This document shows, piece after piece, positions 45,174-55,343 of a DNA stretch of 64,000 bases (positions are counted from its first letter, which is position 1; every line of letters begins with the position of its first letter). Location: the NCBI GenBank assembly GCA_902598425.1, contig CACKBK010000001.1, forward strand, positions 46,229-110,228, read 5' to 3'. The notes below the pieces were generated by a model, which saw nothing but the letters and a program-made list of their open reading frames with translations, was not told the origin of the DNA and searched no databases. Source of the DNA: an uncultured Pelagibacteraceae bacterium (GTDB taxonomy: Bacteria; Pseudomonadota; Alphaproteobacteria; Pelagibacterales; Pelagibacteraceae). Made by a program: the position numbers and the translations under genes.

Positions 45174-47359
45174 ATTCTTCTCTCTGTTATTTTTGAATTA
45201 TAAACCTCTATAATGTCATTTTTTTGAAAATCACTGAAATCTTTTAGTGTGATACCGCATTCTAAACCTGCACTTACTTGTTTGGCTTGATTTTTTTCTC
45301 TAAAAATTGACCCAATCTTACCATTATAAATAATTGCTCCATCTCTTATAATTCTCGCACTTGAATTATTCGTTATTTCCCCATCTATAACCTTTGATCC
45401 TGCAACTTTACCGACTTTTGAAACCTTAAATATTTCTAATATCTCTGCAGATCCAATTATCTGCTCCTCAACATCTGGGGATAATAACCCTGACATTTTA
45501 TTTTTAATAAAATCCAATACTTCATAAATTATATTGTAAGAGGAAATTGAAATTTTTTCTTGCTCAGCAAGTTTTTTTGCTTCCTTAGTTGGTTTAACAT
45601 TGAAAGCAACCAATATTGCCTTTGAAGCTTTAGCTAAAGAAACGTCAGTTTCTGTTACCATTCCTATATCTGATAAAATTATTTTTGGTTTTATCTCATC
45701 ATGTTTAATTTGCATTACAGCATTTTTTATAGCCTCAGATGATCCATGAACATCCGACTTTATAATGATATTTAATTCCTCTGAAACCTTATCTTTGAAA
45801 GCAGACTCTTGTGTTACAAATTTCAAGGGATTTTTTCCAACTTTTGACTCTTGAACTCTAGCGTCACAAAGGCTTTTGGCCTCTTTCTCATTATCTAAAA
45901 CTAAAAAATCATCTCCTGATTTAGCAGCGCCGTTTATTCCAAGTACTTCGACTGGAGAGGCTGGTAATGCGATATCAATATTTTTTCCATGATCATTGTT
46001 AATCACCCTCACTTTTCCCCACTGTAAACCACTTACAAAATAATCTCCTTTTTTAAGTGTTCCACTGGTAATTATAATGTTAGCTATAGGACCCCTTCCA
46101 ACGTCAATTTTAGACTCTAAAACTACACCTGTAGATTTACTTTCATAGTCAGTTTTTAAATCCAAAAGTTCTGCTTGGAGTATAATTGACTCGATAAGTT
46201 TATCTAAATTTTTTTTAGTTTTTGTCGAAATCTCAACCATTAATGTATCGCCTGATAATTCTTCAGCAATTAATTCGTGCTCTAAAAGTTGATTTTTTAT
46301 TTTTTGAGGATCAGCTTCAGGCAGGTCGCATTTATTAATAGCTACAACAATTGGTACTTTCGCTGCTTTTGCATGTTTGATTGACTCTATGGTTTGTGGT
46401 TTTACTCCATCATCAGCAGCAACAACTAAAACTACTAAATCAGTTAACTTAGATCCACGAGCTCTCATTTCAGTAAAAGCAGCATGACCAGGCGTATCTA
46501 TAAATGTAATTTTTTGATCTTTGTGAGTTATTTGGTAAGCACCAATGTGTTGAGTTATTCCTCCAAATTCTCCAGAAACAACATTTGCACTTCTTAAAAC
46601 ATCTAATAAAGATGTTTTGCCGTGATCAACATGACCCATTACTGTAACTATTGGTGGCCTATTTTTTAAATTATCAGATTTTACTTCTTTAATTTTTTTT
46701 ATTATTTCCTCAGTTTTTTCCTCTTTTATAGGGTTGTGTCCAAATTCTTTGACTAAATATTCAGCTGTGTCTGAGTCTATTGAATGATTTATTGTTGCTG
46801 TTACGCCCATTCCAAATAAGTGCTTAATTATGCTGCTTGATTGTTCAGCCATCCTATTAGCTAATTCTCTAATCGTAATTATCTCTGGAATATTTACATC
46901 TCTTTTGACTGGTTTTAAATTTTCCTGAATATTATCTTGTTGAATGGTTCTATTTTCTTTTTGCTTAGCTCTTTTTAAAGCAGCTAGACTTCTTGCTCTT
47001 CCCTCATCCTCACCACTAAGCGCTCTTGATATTGTAAGTTTTAACTCACGTCTTTTGGTCAGTGATTTACCTTTTACATCTCTTTTTTCTTTATCCTCTT
47101 TAAGTCTTCTTGTTGCTCTTTGTTCAGCAAGTTTTCTTTTCTCATAATCATTTGGGGGAGGTGTGGGTTTTGAAAAATTAGGGCTTTTTGGTTTAAAGCT
47201 AAATTTTGTATTATTGTTAAATGATTTTTTAGGTGAAAATTTATTTGATTTCTTTTCTATAAAAACAGAGTTTTTTCCATGAGTTTTTGCTTTTTCAATG
47301 TTTGATATTGATTTTTTTAGATTTCCAGACAATGTTAATTTCGTTTTTTTTTTCTCCAT
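45170..47359 (-). CDS. infB: Translation initiation factor IF-2
   Basis: IF-2 delivers fMet-tRNA to the 30S subunit. The 729-residue protein has a charged Lys/Arg-rich N-terminal region (1-~220, with [14 protein letters not shown]) and an IF2_N motif [20 protein letters not shown]. The GTPase has G1 [15 protein letters not shown] (~244-258), G3 DTPGHAAF and G4 [10 protein letters not shown]. The C-terminal domains include [18 protein letters not shown]. It is shorter than the ~890-residue E. coli protein, mainly in the N-terminal part. Confidence 0.96.
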   Translation of the reverse strand: MEKKKTKLTLSGNLKKSISNIEKAKTHGKNSVFIEKKSNKFSPKKSFNNNTKFSFKPKSPNFSKPTPPPNDYEKRKLAEQRATRRLKEDKEKRDVKGKSLTKRRELKLTISRALSGEDEGRARSLAALKRAKQKENRTIQQDNIQENLKPVKRDVNIPEIITIRELANRMAEQSSSIIKHLFGMGVTATINHSIDSDTAEYLVKEFGHNPIKEEKTEEIIKKIKEVKSDNLKNRPPIVTVMGHVDHGKTSLLDVLRSANVVSGEFGGITQHIGAYQITHKDQKITFIDTPGHAAFTEMRARGSKLTDLVVLVVAADDGVKPQTIESIKHAKAAKVPIVVAINKCDLPEADPQKIKNQLLEHELIAEELSGDTLMVEISTKTKKNLDKLIESIILQAELLDLKTDYESKSTGVVLESKIDVGRGPIANIIITSGTLKKGDYFVSGLQWGKVRVINNDHGKNIDIALPASPVEVLGINGAAKSGDDFLVLDNEKEAKSLCDARVQESKVGKNPLKFVTQESAFKDKVSEELNIIIKSDVHGSSEAIKNAVMQIKHDEIKPKIILSDIGMVTETDVSLAKASKAILVAFNVKPTKEAKKLAEQEKISISSYNIIYEVLDFIKNKMSGLLSPDVEEQIIGSAEILEIFKVSKVGKVAGSKVIDGEITNNSSARIIRDGAIIYNGKIGSIFREKNQAKQVSAGLECGITLKDFSDFQKNDIIEVYNSKITERRI

Positions 47360-47368
47360 AAGTCATCC

Positions 47369-48922
47369 TTAATCTTTATAAACTTTTTTTCTTGCAGACA
47401 TAATTAAATTATCTGCTTCACTTTTAGAAAGTGCAAATTCCTCAAGATAACCTTTTATTTTTATCCTCTCGCCTTTAATAATATCATATCCGCCAGTTAA
47501 CTCATCTGACGCTAAGTCAGCAAAATCATTTAAAGTTAAAATTTTTTGCTCTCCTAATGTAACAAGCATACCTGGCGTTAAACCATCGTGCTCAATTAGA
47601 TTGCTTTCAAGACCAAGATCTTTTATTTTTTTTGAAATTTCTTCCTGGTCTTTTTGATGAGATTCCTTTGCTCTATCTATTAATTCTTTCGCTGTATCTT
47701 CTTCAATACCCTCAATTTTAATTAATGCATCAACTGAGGAGTCTTTAATATCATCAATCGAGGAAAATCCCTCGGCAACAAGTAGTTGTCCTAGTGTTTC
47801 ATCTAATTCTAAATTTTTCACAAAATTTTCAGTTTTCTCTTTAAATTCAGATTGTCTTCTCTCTGAGTCCTCTTGATCAGTCATTATGTTAATCTCAAAA
47901 TTCATTAGCTTTGTAGCTAGCCTAACATTTTGACCTCTTCTACCAATAGCTTTGCTTAAGTTTTCTTCTGTTAAAATCACATCTAGTTTTTTATTATCTA
48001 CATCAACATTCACTCTTTGAATTTCAGCTGGAGATAATGCATTTGACACCACGACTGCAGGATCTTCAGACCAATTTACAATATCAATTTTTTCTCCTTG
48101 TAACTCGTTTACAACTGCTTGGACTCTACTACCTCTCATACCAACACAAGCACCAACAGGATCCAAAGAATTATCAATTGCTTTTACACAAATTTTAGCT
48201 CTACTTCCTGGGTCTCTGGATGACGAAATAATTTCAATCAATCCATCATATATTTCTGGTACTTCTTGTATAAATAATTTTTCCATGAATTTTGGGTGTG
48301 CTCTTGATAAGAATATCTGTTGCCCCCTAGGCTCCCTCCTAACATCATAGCAATATGCTTTAATTCTATCTCCAGCTTTAATATTTTCTCTTGGTATCAT
48401 TTCATTTTTTTGAATTATTGCCTCTGTTCCTCCTAAATCAACAATCACATTTCCAAATTCTAATCTTTTTACTATGCCACTTAATATTGTATCTTTTTTA
48501 TCTATAAAATCATTATACTGTCTTTCTCTTTCGGCTTCTCTTACACTCGTACTTATTACTTGTTTAGCTGTTTGAGCAGCAATTCTTCCAAAATCAAATG
48601 TTGGTAGGGGTTGCAAAATTATATCACCTACGTTCTTTTCTTTATTTTCGATACTAAGTTTTTGAGCTTGTTGAAGGCTAATTTCAGTATTAGTATTTTC
48701 GGGTTTTTCAACTATAGTTAATTTTCTAAATATTCCAATATCCCCATTATCTCTATTAATTTGAACCTCTATTTCATTCTCCTGTCCAAATTTAGATTTT
48801 GCCGCTTTAGCAATACCGGTTTCCATTGAATTAATTATTAATTCTTTATCTATAGATTTCTCTAAAGCTACTGCTTCTGCAATTCTCAAAAGTTCTAGTT
48901 TATCTGAGCGTCTGTTTAACAT
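47369..48922 (-). CDS. nusA: Transcription termination/antitermination factor NusA
   Basis: NusA modulates RNA polymerase pausing, termination and antitermination. I choose the ATG at 48922 (MLNRRSDKLELLRIAEAVAL), preceded by GGAAGGG, over a longer frame that would read through a terminator. The protein is 517 residues: N-terminal domain, S1 (SGIVKRLEFGNVIVDLGGTE), KH domains (DPVGACVGMRGSRVQAVVNE, GRRGQNVRLATKLM) and helix-hairpin-helix repeats at the C-terminus (VDALIKIEGIEEDTAKEL). rimP is absent upstream. A terminator-like hairpin sits against its ribosome binding site. Confidence 0.95.
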   Translation of the reverse strand: MLNRRSDKLELLRIAEAVALEKSIDKELIINSMETGIAKAAKSKFGQENEIEVQINRDNGDIGIFRKLTIVEKPENTNTEISLQQAQKLSIENKEKNVGDIILQPLPTFDFGRIAAQTAKQVISTSVREAERERQYNDFIDKKDTILSGIVKRLEFGNVIVDLGGTEAIIQKNEMIPRENIKAGDRIKAYCYDVRREPRGQQIFLSRAHPKFMEKLFIQEVPEIYDGLIEIISSSRDPGSRAKICVKAIDNSLDPVGACVGMRGSRVQAVVNELQGEKIDIVNWSEDPAVVVSNALSPAEIQRVNVDVDNKKLDVILTEENLSKAIGRRGQNVRLATKLMNFEINIMTDQEDSERRQSEFKEKTENFVKNLELDETLGQLLVAEGFSSIDDIKDSSVDALIKIEGIEEDTAKELIDRAKESHQKDQEEISKKIKDLGLESNLIEHDGLTPGMLVTLGEQKILTLNDFADLASDELTGGYDIIKGERIKIKGYLEEFALSKSEADNLIMSARKKVYKD

Positions 48923-48932
48923 TTTCCCTTCC

Positions 48933-48960
48933 AAAAAAAAATGGGCCGAAGCCCATTTTT
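48933..48960 (-). terminator. UUCG-tetraloop hairpin with T9 tract before nusA
   Basis: On the minus strand ATGGGC-TTCG-GCCCAT (48956-48941), with flanking A-T pairs, is followed by nine T's. The C(UUCG)G loop is unusually stable. It can end metK transcripts. A promoter lies upstream of it (48983-49010), and the nusA ribosome binding site starts right after the T-tract, so it can also act as an attenuator. Confidence 0.88.
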
Positions 48961-48982
48961 GAAATATCAATAATGTAAGTGG

Positions 48983-49010
48983 AATATAGATATTTTTTCT
49001 ATATTTTCAA
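48983..49010 (-). promoter_or_regulatory. Putative nusA promoter
   Basis: TTGAAA (49010-49005) and TATATT (48988-48983) are spaced 16 bases apart on the minus strand, between the metK stop and the hairpin. Both are one or two bases from consensus. Transcripts would have a ~15-base leader, then the hairpin, then nusA. Confidence 0.5.
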
Positions 49011-49018
49011 CTTTTTAC

Positions 49019-50179
49019 TTATTTAAATACTGAGACCTTATCAGTTTTTTCCCAAGAAAAAGCACCATTTGACTCTGGCTCTCTTCCAAAATGCCCATAT
49101 GCTGCTGATTTTTCATAAATTGGTTTATTTAAGCCTAGCATTTCTCTTATGCCTCTAGGACTCAAATCAAAGTTATCTTTTATCAATTTTTCTACATGTT
49201 TATTCTTTTCCTCATCATTAGAAAAAAGATCTACATATATTGATAGAGGTTTCGACACGCCGATAGCATATGCAAGCTGTATTAAACATTTATCAGAAAT
49301 TTTTGAAGCTACAATATTTTTAGCTAGATATCTTGAGGCATAAGCTGCTGATCTATCAACTTTAGTTGGATCTTTTCCAGAAAATGCTCCACCGCCATGT
49401 GGTGCGGCTCCACCATAAGTATCTACAATTATCTTTCTTCCTGTTAATCCAGTATCTCCATCGGGTCCTCCAATTACAAAATTTCCGGTTGGATTAATAT
49501 ATATTTCGTTTTCATCAAGGCTGCCCAGTAAATTTTTTGGAATAGACTTTTCAATATAAGGAACACAAAGTTCTTTAACTTTTGCTAGATCCACATCTTT
49601 AGAATGTTGTGTAGAAATCACAACTGATTTTACATTTGCAGGAACCCCATCCTTATATTCAATTGTAATTTGACTTTTTGAGTCTGGTTCTATTCCTTTA
49701 AGCTTTCCAGATTTTCTATCTTCAGCCATTAATCTTAAAATTCTATGAGAAAAATGTATCGGAGCTGGCATAAGAACGTCGGTCTCATTACATGCGTAAC
49801 CAAACATTATCCCTTGGTCACCTGCACCTTCGTCTTTATTACTTGAGGAGTCTACTCCCATCGCTATGTCAGCCGATTGAGAGTGTAAATGACATTCAAC
49901 TTTAGTAGCTTCTTTATATGTGAAACCGTCTTGGTCATATCCAATATCCTTAATACAACTCCTAACTTTTGAAATTAATTCATCATTATTTATTTCGGGA
50001 CCTCTAGTCTCTCCAGCCAAAACAACTTTATTTGTTGTGGTCAATGTCTCACAGGCTACTCTTGCTTGAGGCTCCATACCTAAATAGGTATCAACAACCA
50101 TGTCTGAAATTCTATCACATACTTTATCAGGATGACCTTCGGAAACAGATTCGCTAGTAAACAAATAATTTTTTTTCAT
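49019..50179 (-). CDS. metK: S-adenosylmethionine synthetase
   Basis: MetK makes SAM from methionine and ATP. The 386-residue protein contains [20 protein letters not shown] (~10-29) and the hexapeptide-type [12 protein letters not shown] (~119). The phosphate-binding [19 protein letters not shown] (~262-280) is clear. The GGAG before its start is a good ribosome binding site. Only 10 bases separate it from lnt, so there is no room for a SAM riboswitch leader. Confidence 0.97.
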   Translation of the reverse strand: MKKNYLFTSESVSEGHPDKVCDRISDMVVDTYLGMEPQARVACETLTTTNKVVLAGETRGPEINNDELISKVRSCIKDIGYDQDGFTYKEATKVECHLHSQSADIAMGVDSSSNKDEGAGDQGIMFGYACNETDVLMPAPIHFSHRILRLMAEDRKSGKLKGIEPDSKSQITIEYKDGVPANVKSVVISTQHSKDVDLAKVKELCVPYIEKSIPKNLLGSLDENEIYINPTGNFVIGGPDGDTGLTGRKIIVDTYGGAAPHGGGAFSGKDPTKVDRSAAYASRYLAKNIVASKISDKCLIQLAYAIGVSKPLSIYVDLFSNDEEKNKHVEKLIKDNFDLSPRGIREMLGLNKPIYEKSAAYGHFGREPESNGAFSWEKTDKVSVFK

Positions 50180-50189
50180 TTTATCTCCA

Positions 50190-51728
50190 CTATTGTCTTT
50201 TTAAAAAAAAAATTAAGGTAATATAAATTAGGACTAAATAAAAGAATATATTATTACGACCATATGATGAAAATATGGTTATTTCACTTAACTTTTCAAA
50301 ACCATATATACTTAACACACCACTGGTAGTTGACTCATTTATTTTTAAAATTTTTCCTTTAGGATCTATGATAGCTGAAATTCCGTTGTTTGATGATCTG
50401 ATAATACTTTTGCCTTCCTCTATAGCTCTAAAAACTGAGTGTACAAAATGTTGATGGGGTCCTATAGATTTTCCAAACCATCCATCCTCGGAAATATTAA
50501 TTATTAAATCATAATTATTATTTTTAGATAGTTTGCCTGAATATATAATCTCATAACAAATTAATGGCAGTATACTCAATTTAAAATCATTGTTATTAAT
50601 ATTAATTATATCTCTGCGATCTCCTTCAGAAAATGATAGATAATTATTTGTAATACTTCTCAAACCAATTTTATTAAGTATGCTCTCAATAGGTAAAAAT
50701 TCTCCAAAAGGGACAAGATTATTCTTGTGATATAAGGCTTTTATATTTAATTCATTATCAACTATTACTAAAGAATTATAGATTTTTACGTTATCCTCCT
50801 CATTTAGATCATTGATACCAAATAAAATTAAATGTTTTTTGCTAAATCTTTTGAAAAAAGTTTTGTATTTATCAATATCTTTAAGGTATGTAGAGGTAAG
50901 AGTTCCCTCGGGCCAAATAAATAAAGTTGGTACTTCTTTTTTGGGATCACTTAATTTAATAATTTCATCAATAATTTCCTCCTCTTTTGAAGAGTCATAA
51001 AATCTTTTTATATCGATATTCGAGGAGATGATTTTAATTTGAAAATTTTTTTGATTTTTTGAAATTTTACTTTGCTCATTTATTCTGGACTCTCCAATTA
51101 AAAAAAATAAAAAAAAAGCAGAAAAAAATACAAAAGATAAAATTAATTCAAATTTTGTATTTTTAAGAAATAAAATAGCTGGAATTAAAAAAAACGTAAT
51201 TGTAATTAAATTTAGACCATATGTTCCAAGAAATGAGGTCATTTGAATGTATGAAATATTGTTTGATAAGGAATATATAAATAGGTTCCATGGAAAGCCT
51301 GTTAAAATATGACCTCTAATAAATTCAAAAATTCCCAAAATTAAAGAGAATATTAAAATTAAATTTAAATTTTTAAATTTATGAAAGAAAGATAATAAGT
51401 AAACTGGGATGGCAAAAAATAAAGACAAGAAAGATGGTATGATTATGATTGAGAGAGGTATTAAAATTTTTAGACTTGTATCAAATGTTAACGAGATTGC
51501 TATCCAATATAAACTGAGTAAAAAATAACCGAAACCAAATAACCATCCACAAATAAAATAATTTTTTTTATTTAAACTTTTATTTTCCACTAATAAAATA
51601 AAAAAAAAACTTAGAGTAAAGAAATTAATTAAAAACAAATTATAAGGTGGAAGACTGAAAGAACTTAAAGCTCCTAAGGTAAAAACAATAAAGTAAACAA
51701 TTCTTTTATTATTAAATAATTTTTTCAA
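50190..51728 (-). CDS. lnt: Apolipoprotein N-acyltransferase
   Basis: Lnt adds the N-acyl chain to lipoproteins at the inner membrane. The 512-residue protein has six or more hydrophobic segments in the first ~200 residues, then a nitrilase-like periplasmic domain. The catalytic Glu is in [14 protein letters not shown] (~275), and [16 protein letters not shown] gives the active-site Lys region. The nucleophile Cys is in [11 protein letters not shown]. The ybeY overlap is 17 bases; corC, often between them, is absent. Confidence 0.93.
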   Translation of the reverse strand: MKKLFNNKRIVYFIVFTLGALSSFSLPPYNLFLINFFTLSFFFILLVENKSLNKKNYFICGWLFGFGYFLLSLYWIAISLTFDTSLKILIPLSIIIIPSFLSLFFAIPVYLLSFFHKFKNLNLILIFSLILGIFEFIRGHILTGFPWNLFIYSLSNNISYIQMTSFLGTYGLNLITITFFLIPAILFLKNTKFELILSFVFFSAFFLFFLIGESRINEQSKISKNQKNFQIKIISSNIDIKRFYDSSKEEEIIDEIIKLSDPKKEVPTLFIWPEGTLTSTYLKDIDKYKTFFKRFSKKHLILFGINDLNEEDNVKIYNSLVIVDNELNIKALYHKNNLVPFGEFLPIESILNKIGLRSITNNYLSFSEGDRRDIININNNDFKLSILPLICYEIIYSGKLSKNNNYDLIINISEDGWFGKSIGPHQHFVHSVFRAIEEGKSIIRSSNNGISAIIDPKGKILKINESTTSGVLSIYGFEKLSEITIFSSYGRNNIFFYLVLIYITLIFFLKRQ

Positions 51729-52179
51729 TTTTTTTTTCTAATAAATTAAATAATTTATTTTCTTCTCTTTTCATTTTAATAAAATCACTATTTTTTTTGT
51801 GGTCATGACCTAGAAGATGAAGAAAACCATGGATAAAAATTTTTACAACCTTATTTTTAAAATTTAAATTACTTATATTTTTTGGTTGGTTCATATAATT
51901 GTAACTAATTATTATATCACCCAGATGAAATTTATTGTTGTTCACTTTATCATTTAAAGGAAAAGAAAGTACATCTGTTGGTTTATTTTTCTTTCTGAAC
52001 TTTTTATTTAATTTTTTGATCTTTTGGTTATCAGATAATGAAAGTGAAAATATAATTTTTTTTTTTTCAAATTTATACTTTTTTGGAAAAAACCTTAAGA
52101 CTTTATTAAAAAAATAATTAGCTTTCTTAATTTTTTTTTTCCATTTATTATTGTCAATAACAACTTCAACTTCAATCAT
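51712..52179 (-). CDS. ybeY: Endoribonuclease YbeY
   Basis: YbeY is a metal-dependent endoribonuclease in 16S rRNA 3' end processing and quality control. The 155-residue protein has the zinc triad HGFLHLLGHDH (~115-125), the family's HxxxHxxxxxH motif, and TDVLSFPLN (~70). It overlaps phoH by 8 bases and lnt by 17 bases. Its N-terminal part is unusually Lys-rich. Confidence 0.93.
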   Translation of the reverse strand: MIEVEVVIDNNKWKKKIKKANYFFNKVLRFFPKKYKFEKKKIIFSLSLSDNQKIKKLNKKFRKKNKPTDVLSFPLNDKVNNNKFHLGDIIISYNYMNQPKNISNLNFKNKVVKIFIHGFLHLLGHDHKKNSDFIKMKREENKLFNLLEKKIEKII

Positions 52180-53173
52180 TGTTATTATTATCCGAGTAAG
52201 CCTTTACAATTTTAGAGACTAAAGGGTGTCTGACTACATCGGTGTGGTCAAAATCTACTACAGAAATTTCATTTAAATGTCGCAGTAATTTTTTTGACCT
52301 GTTTAAACCTGATAAAGATTTATTTGGTAAATCTATTTGTGAAGGATCACCATTAATTACTATTTTTGAATTTTCTCCAATACGAGTCAAAAACATTTTA
52401 ATTTGTGTGTCTGTTGCATTTTGAGCCTCATCTAAAATTGCAAAAGAATTTTTCAAAGTTCTTCCTCTCATAAATGCAAGTGGGGCAATTTCTATATCAC
52501 CAATTTCAATTTTTTTCTGAATTTTCTCAAAATCCAGTAAATCATACAATGAATCGTATAAAGGTCGTAAGTACGGATCAACTTTTTCTCTCATATCCCC
52601 AGGCAAAAATCCTAATCTTTCTCCAGCCTCCACCGCAGGCCTAGATAAAATAATTCTTTCAATTTTTTTATCTAAAAGCATCGTTAATGCTACCGCTACG
52701 GATAAAAAAGTTTTCCCTGTTCCAGCTGGTCCTGTTGATATAATAATGTCTCTACTTCTTAAAGCTGAAACATATTTTTTTTGTTTTTCTGATCTTGGTA
52801 TTACGGATTTTTTTGGAGTTTTAATGATATACTCAATTTTTTTATCTAAGTTATTATTTTCATTAATCATAAATTTATTTACTGATGAGATTATATCCTT
52901 TTTTTCTATCGATCCATTAATAATATATTGATCACATAAAAATTGAATTGCATTTTTTATAATTTGAATTTTTTTATTATTACCTTTTGTTATTATTGAG
53001 TTTCCTCTAAAATAAAGGTTTGTATTTGTTAAGTTTTCAAGTTCTTTCAAGTTTTTGTTAAATTCACCAAGAATTCCCATTAAAAGTTGATTATTCGGAA
53101 ATACAATACTAAGTGAATTATCTGAATAAACAAACTTAAGATCAGTATTAATTTTACTTTGAGTTTTATTCAA
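52172..53173 (-). CDS. PhoH-like ATPase (YbeZ)
   Basis: A 333-residue PhoH-family protein with a P-loop ATPase domain. Walker A is ISTGPAGTGKTFLSVAVAL (~147-165), and RPAVEAGERLGFLPGDM and FAILDEAQNATDTQIKMFL (Walker B region) follow. GDPSQIDLP is also conserved. The family often pairs with ybeY in rRNA processing. It follows miaB with a two-base gap and its end overlaps ybeY. Confidence 0.93.
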   Translation of the reverse strand: MNKTQSKINTDLKFVYSDNSLSIVFPNNQLLMGILGEFNKNLKELENLTNTNLYFRGNSIITKGNNKKIQIIKNAIQFLCDQYIINGSIEKKDIISSVNKFMINENNNLDKKIEYIIKTPKKSVIPRSEKQKKYVSALRSRDIIISTGPAGTGKTFLSVAVALTMLLDKKIERIILSRPAVEAGERLGFLPGDMREKVDPYLRPLYDSLYDLLDFEKIQKKIEIGDIEIAPLAFMRGRTLKNSFAILDEAQNATDTQIKMFLTRIGENSKIVINGDPSQIDLPNKSLSGLNRSKKLLRHLNEISVVDFDHTDVVRHPLVSKIVKAYSDNNNND

Positions 53174-53175
53174 TT

Positions 53176-54513
53176 TTATGCTGCCTCGAAATCTTTTTTT
53201 AAAATTTCACCAAATAGACTATTTTGATTACTATTCTTTATATTAACTGGAATTACTTTTCCAACAAAATTCTCATTTCCTTTAAATATTACAGATGTCA
53301 TATATTCGTTTCTTCCAAATAATTTATCTTGATTTTTCATTTTATTTTCAACTAAAACCTTGGCTTGACTATTTTCAAAACTTTTATTTTTTATCTTTTG
53401 ATTTTCAAAAAGTACTTCTTGTAAAACTTTCAATCTTTCTTTTGAAATTTTTTGATCTATTTGATCACGATTTGAGGCTGTAGTTCCTGGTCTTGGACTA
53501 AATATAAATGAGTATGAGTTTAAAAATTTGAGATTTTTAGCTAGATTTAATGTTTCCTTGAAATCTTTTTCTGTTTCACCAGGGTAACCAACAATAAAAT
53601 CACTAGAAAATTCAATTTTATTATTGATTTTTTTTAATCTTTCATAAACGTTAATATAGTCCTCAACTTTATGTTTTCTATTCATAAGATTTAATATCTT
53701 ATTTGATCCTGACTGAATTGGCAGATGAATAAACGGCATTAGTTTTTTTGAGTTTTTGTAGCAATTTATTAAATCATCACTCATGTCTTTTGGATGTGAT
53801 GTTATATATCTAGTTCTCTTTAGCTCTTTTATATTTTCTAAAGCCATTATTAGATCAGATAATCTATATTCTTTTTTATTTTCTATGCTTGAGTACGCAT
53901 TGACATTTTGTCCTAATAAAATTATTTCTTTAGCTCCACTTTCGATTAATTGTTTAACTTCATTTAAAATTTGGTGAAATGGTCTTGAATACTCAGGTCC
54001 ACGTGTGTATGGTACAACACAAAAGTGACAAAACTTATCACATCCCTCTTGAATTGTGATAAATGATGATACGTTACTATCTTGGTTTTTTATTTCTCTC
54101 AAATAATCAAATTTTGATGCGGAGTCAAAATCAGTTATTTCATTTCTAATTTTATTACGCTCAAAATTTTCAATTGTATAATTTAACTTATGGTAGGATT
54201 GTGGTCCGATAACAAAATCAATATAAGGCTCTCTCTTTAACATTTCAGAGTTTTCTGCTTGTGCAACACAACCTGCTACAATAACAATTGGTTTTACTTT
54301 TCCTTCAAATTTTTGTTTTACTCTTCCTATTTCGTGGTAAACTTTTTCTTTAGCTTTATCTCGAATGTGGCACGTATTAAGTATAAAACAACTACTTAAC
54401 TCTAATGATTTAGTCTCTGTAAAACCGATTTTTTTGATTGTATCTAAAATTCTATTTGAGTCATAAACATTCATCTGGCAACCAAATGTTTTTATAAATA
54501 CTCTTTTTGTCAT
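53176..54513 (-). CDS. miaB: tRNA-2-methylthio-N6-dimethylallyladenosine synthase
   Basis: MiaB is a radical-SAM methylthiotransferase that modifies A37 of tRNAs reading UNN codons. The 445-residue protein has the auxiliary cluster cysteines in TFGCQMNVYDS (~9-19), the second in LNTCHIRDKAKEKVYHE, and the third in VAGCVAQAE. The radical-SAM motif is GCDKFCHFCVVPYTRGPEYS (~156). TRAM and methylthiotransferase domains follow. It lies 3 bases downstream of fur. Confidence 0.96.
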   Translation of the reverse strand: MTKRVFIKTFGCQMNVYDSNRILDTIKKIGFTETKSLELSSCFILNTCHIRDKAKEKVYHEIGRVKQKFEGKVKPIVIVAGCVAQAENSEMLKREPYIDFVIGPQSYHKLNYTIENFERNKIRNEITDFDSASKFDYLREIKNQDSNVSSFITIQEGCDKFCHFCVVPYTRGPEYSRPFHQILNEVKQLIESGAKEIILLGQNVNAYSSIENKKEYRLSDLIMALENIKELKRTRYITSHPKDMSDDLINCYKNSKKLMPFIHLPIQSGSNKILNLMNRKHKVEDYINVYERLKKINNKIEFSSDFIVGYPGETEKDFKETLNLAKNLKFLNSYSFIFSPRPGTTASNRDQIDQKISKERLKVLQEVLFENQKIKNKSFENSQAKVLVENKMKNQDKLFGRNEYMTSVIFKGNENFVGKVIPVNIKNSNQNSLFGEILKKDFEAA

Positions 54514-54516
54514 TAA

Positions 54517-54942
54517 TTAAGTTTTTTTTTTAACACCATAAAGCTCGAGCTTATGGTCGACTAACTCATAGCCATACTTGTCAGCAATTTTTTTTTGAAG
54601 TTCCTCTATATCATTATCGACAAATTCAATTATTTCTCCTGTTTTAATGTCGATTAAATGATTGTGATCATCATTGATCTCGTATCTTGCCTTGCCTGCT
54701 TTAAAGTCGTGTTTTACTAGTATTCCAGCCTCCTCAAAAAGTTTAACAGTTCTGTAAACTGTTGCGATACTGATTTTTGGATCTATTTTTGACACTCTGT
54801 TATATAATTCATCAACATCAGGGTGATCAGACTCTCCATATGTCTCTTTTGACTCTGAAATTACTCGAGCAATAATTTTTCTTTGCTCTGTAAGTTTTAC
54901 ACCTTTTTCAATACATTTTTTTTCTATTGTTTCTGACATCAA
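54517..54942 (-). CDS. fur: Fur-family ferric uptake regulator
   Basis: A 141-residue Fur-family regulator distinct from Irr (37074-37490). The winged helix includes GVKLTEQRKIIARVISESKE (~14-33) and SIATVYRTVKLFEEAGILVK. The metal-binding region carries YEINDDHNHLIDIKTGEIIE with several His/Asp/Glu. No CxxC zinc pair is seen, as in other alphaproteobacterial Fur/Mur proteins. The Fur-box-like sites at 33851-33916 are candidate targets. It lies between tsaB and miaB. Confidence 0.88.
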   Translation of the reverse strand: MMSETIEKKCIEKGVKLTEQRKIIARVISESKETYGESDHPDVDELYNRVSKIDPKISIATVYRTVKLFEEAGILVKHDFKAGKARYEINDDHNHLIDIKTGEIIEFVDNDIEELQKKIADKYGYELVDHKLELYGVKKKT

Positions 54943-54953
54943 CTAATTTAACT

Positions 54954-55343
54954 CTAATAAATCGGATTAATCAAATTTTTTTTAATTTTATATTTTCTAC
55001 ATAAATTCGGCAATTCTTTCCAATTTTTTAATTTTTTTTTGTCATTTTCTGAGAAGTCTGAAGAGCTAAAACAATAATAGTCAATATCCTTTGCTAGGTG
55101 TATACCTTTTACAATTGATAATGAGTTTCTTATACCGGCAAAACTTCCAGGTCCCCGATTTACGTATATTTGATTTAGATCTGTTAATCTTATTCTGTAT
55201 ATCTTTAAAAAATCGTTAATTAAAATTGTTATTTTATCAAAATTGCTTTTGCTATTTTCATGACTACTAGTATAAATATTTTCATCATTTATTATGATTA
55301 ATAAAATTTTCTTACCTGTTGCGTCAATTATCAAATTTTTCAT
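54954..55343 (-). CDS. tsaB: TsaB-like tRNA t6A modification factor, shortened
   Basis: TsaB partners TsaD in making threonylcarbamoyladenosine at tRNA position 37. This copy has 129 residues against about 220-230 normally. The N-terminal actin-like lobe is retained, with the start MKNLIIDATGKKILLIIIND and the loop NRGPGSFAGIRNSLSIVKGI (~60-79), the TsaB signature. Most of the second lobe is missing, yet the C-terminus ends NLINPIY, like family ends. rimI, commonly adjacent, is absent. Its 5' end overlaps the divergent deacetylase gene by 50 bases. Confidence 0.8.
   Translation of the reverse strand: MKNLIIDATGKKILLIIINDENIYTSSHENSKSNFDKITILINDFLKIYRIRLTDLNQIYVNRGPGSFAGIRNSLSIVKGIHLAKDIDYYCFSSSDFSENDKKKLKNWKELPNLCRKYKIKKNLINPIY

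Noticed and set aside
50180..50189. SAM riboswitch before metK
   Set aside because: Only 10 bases separate metK from lnt, with a plain ribosome site; no room for an aptamer.
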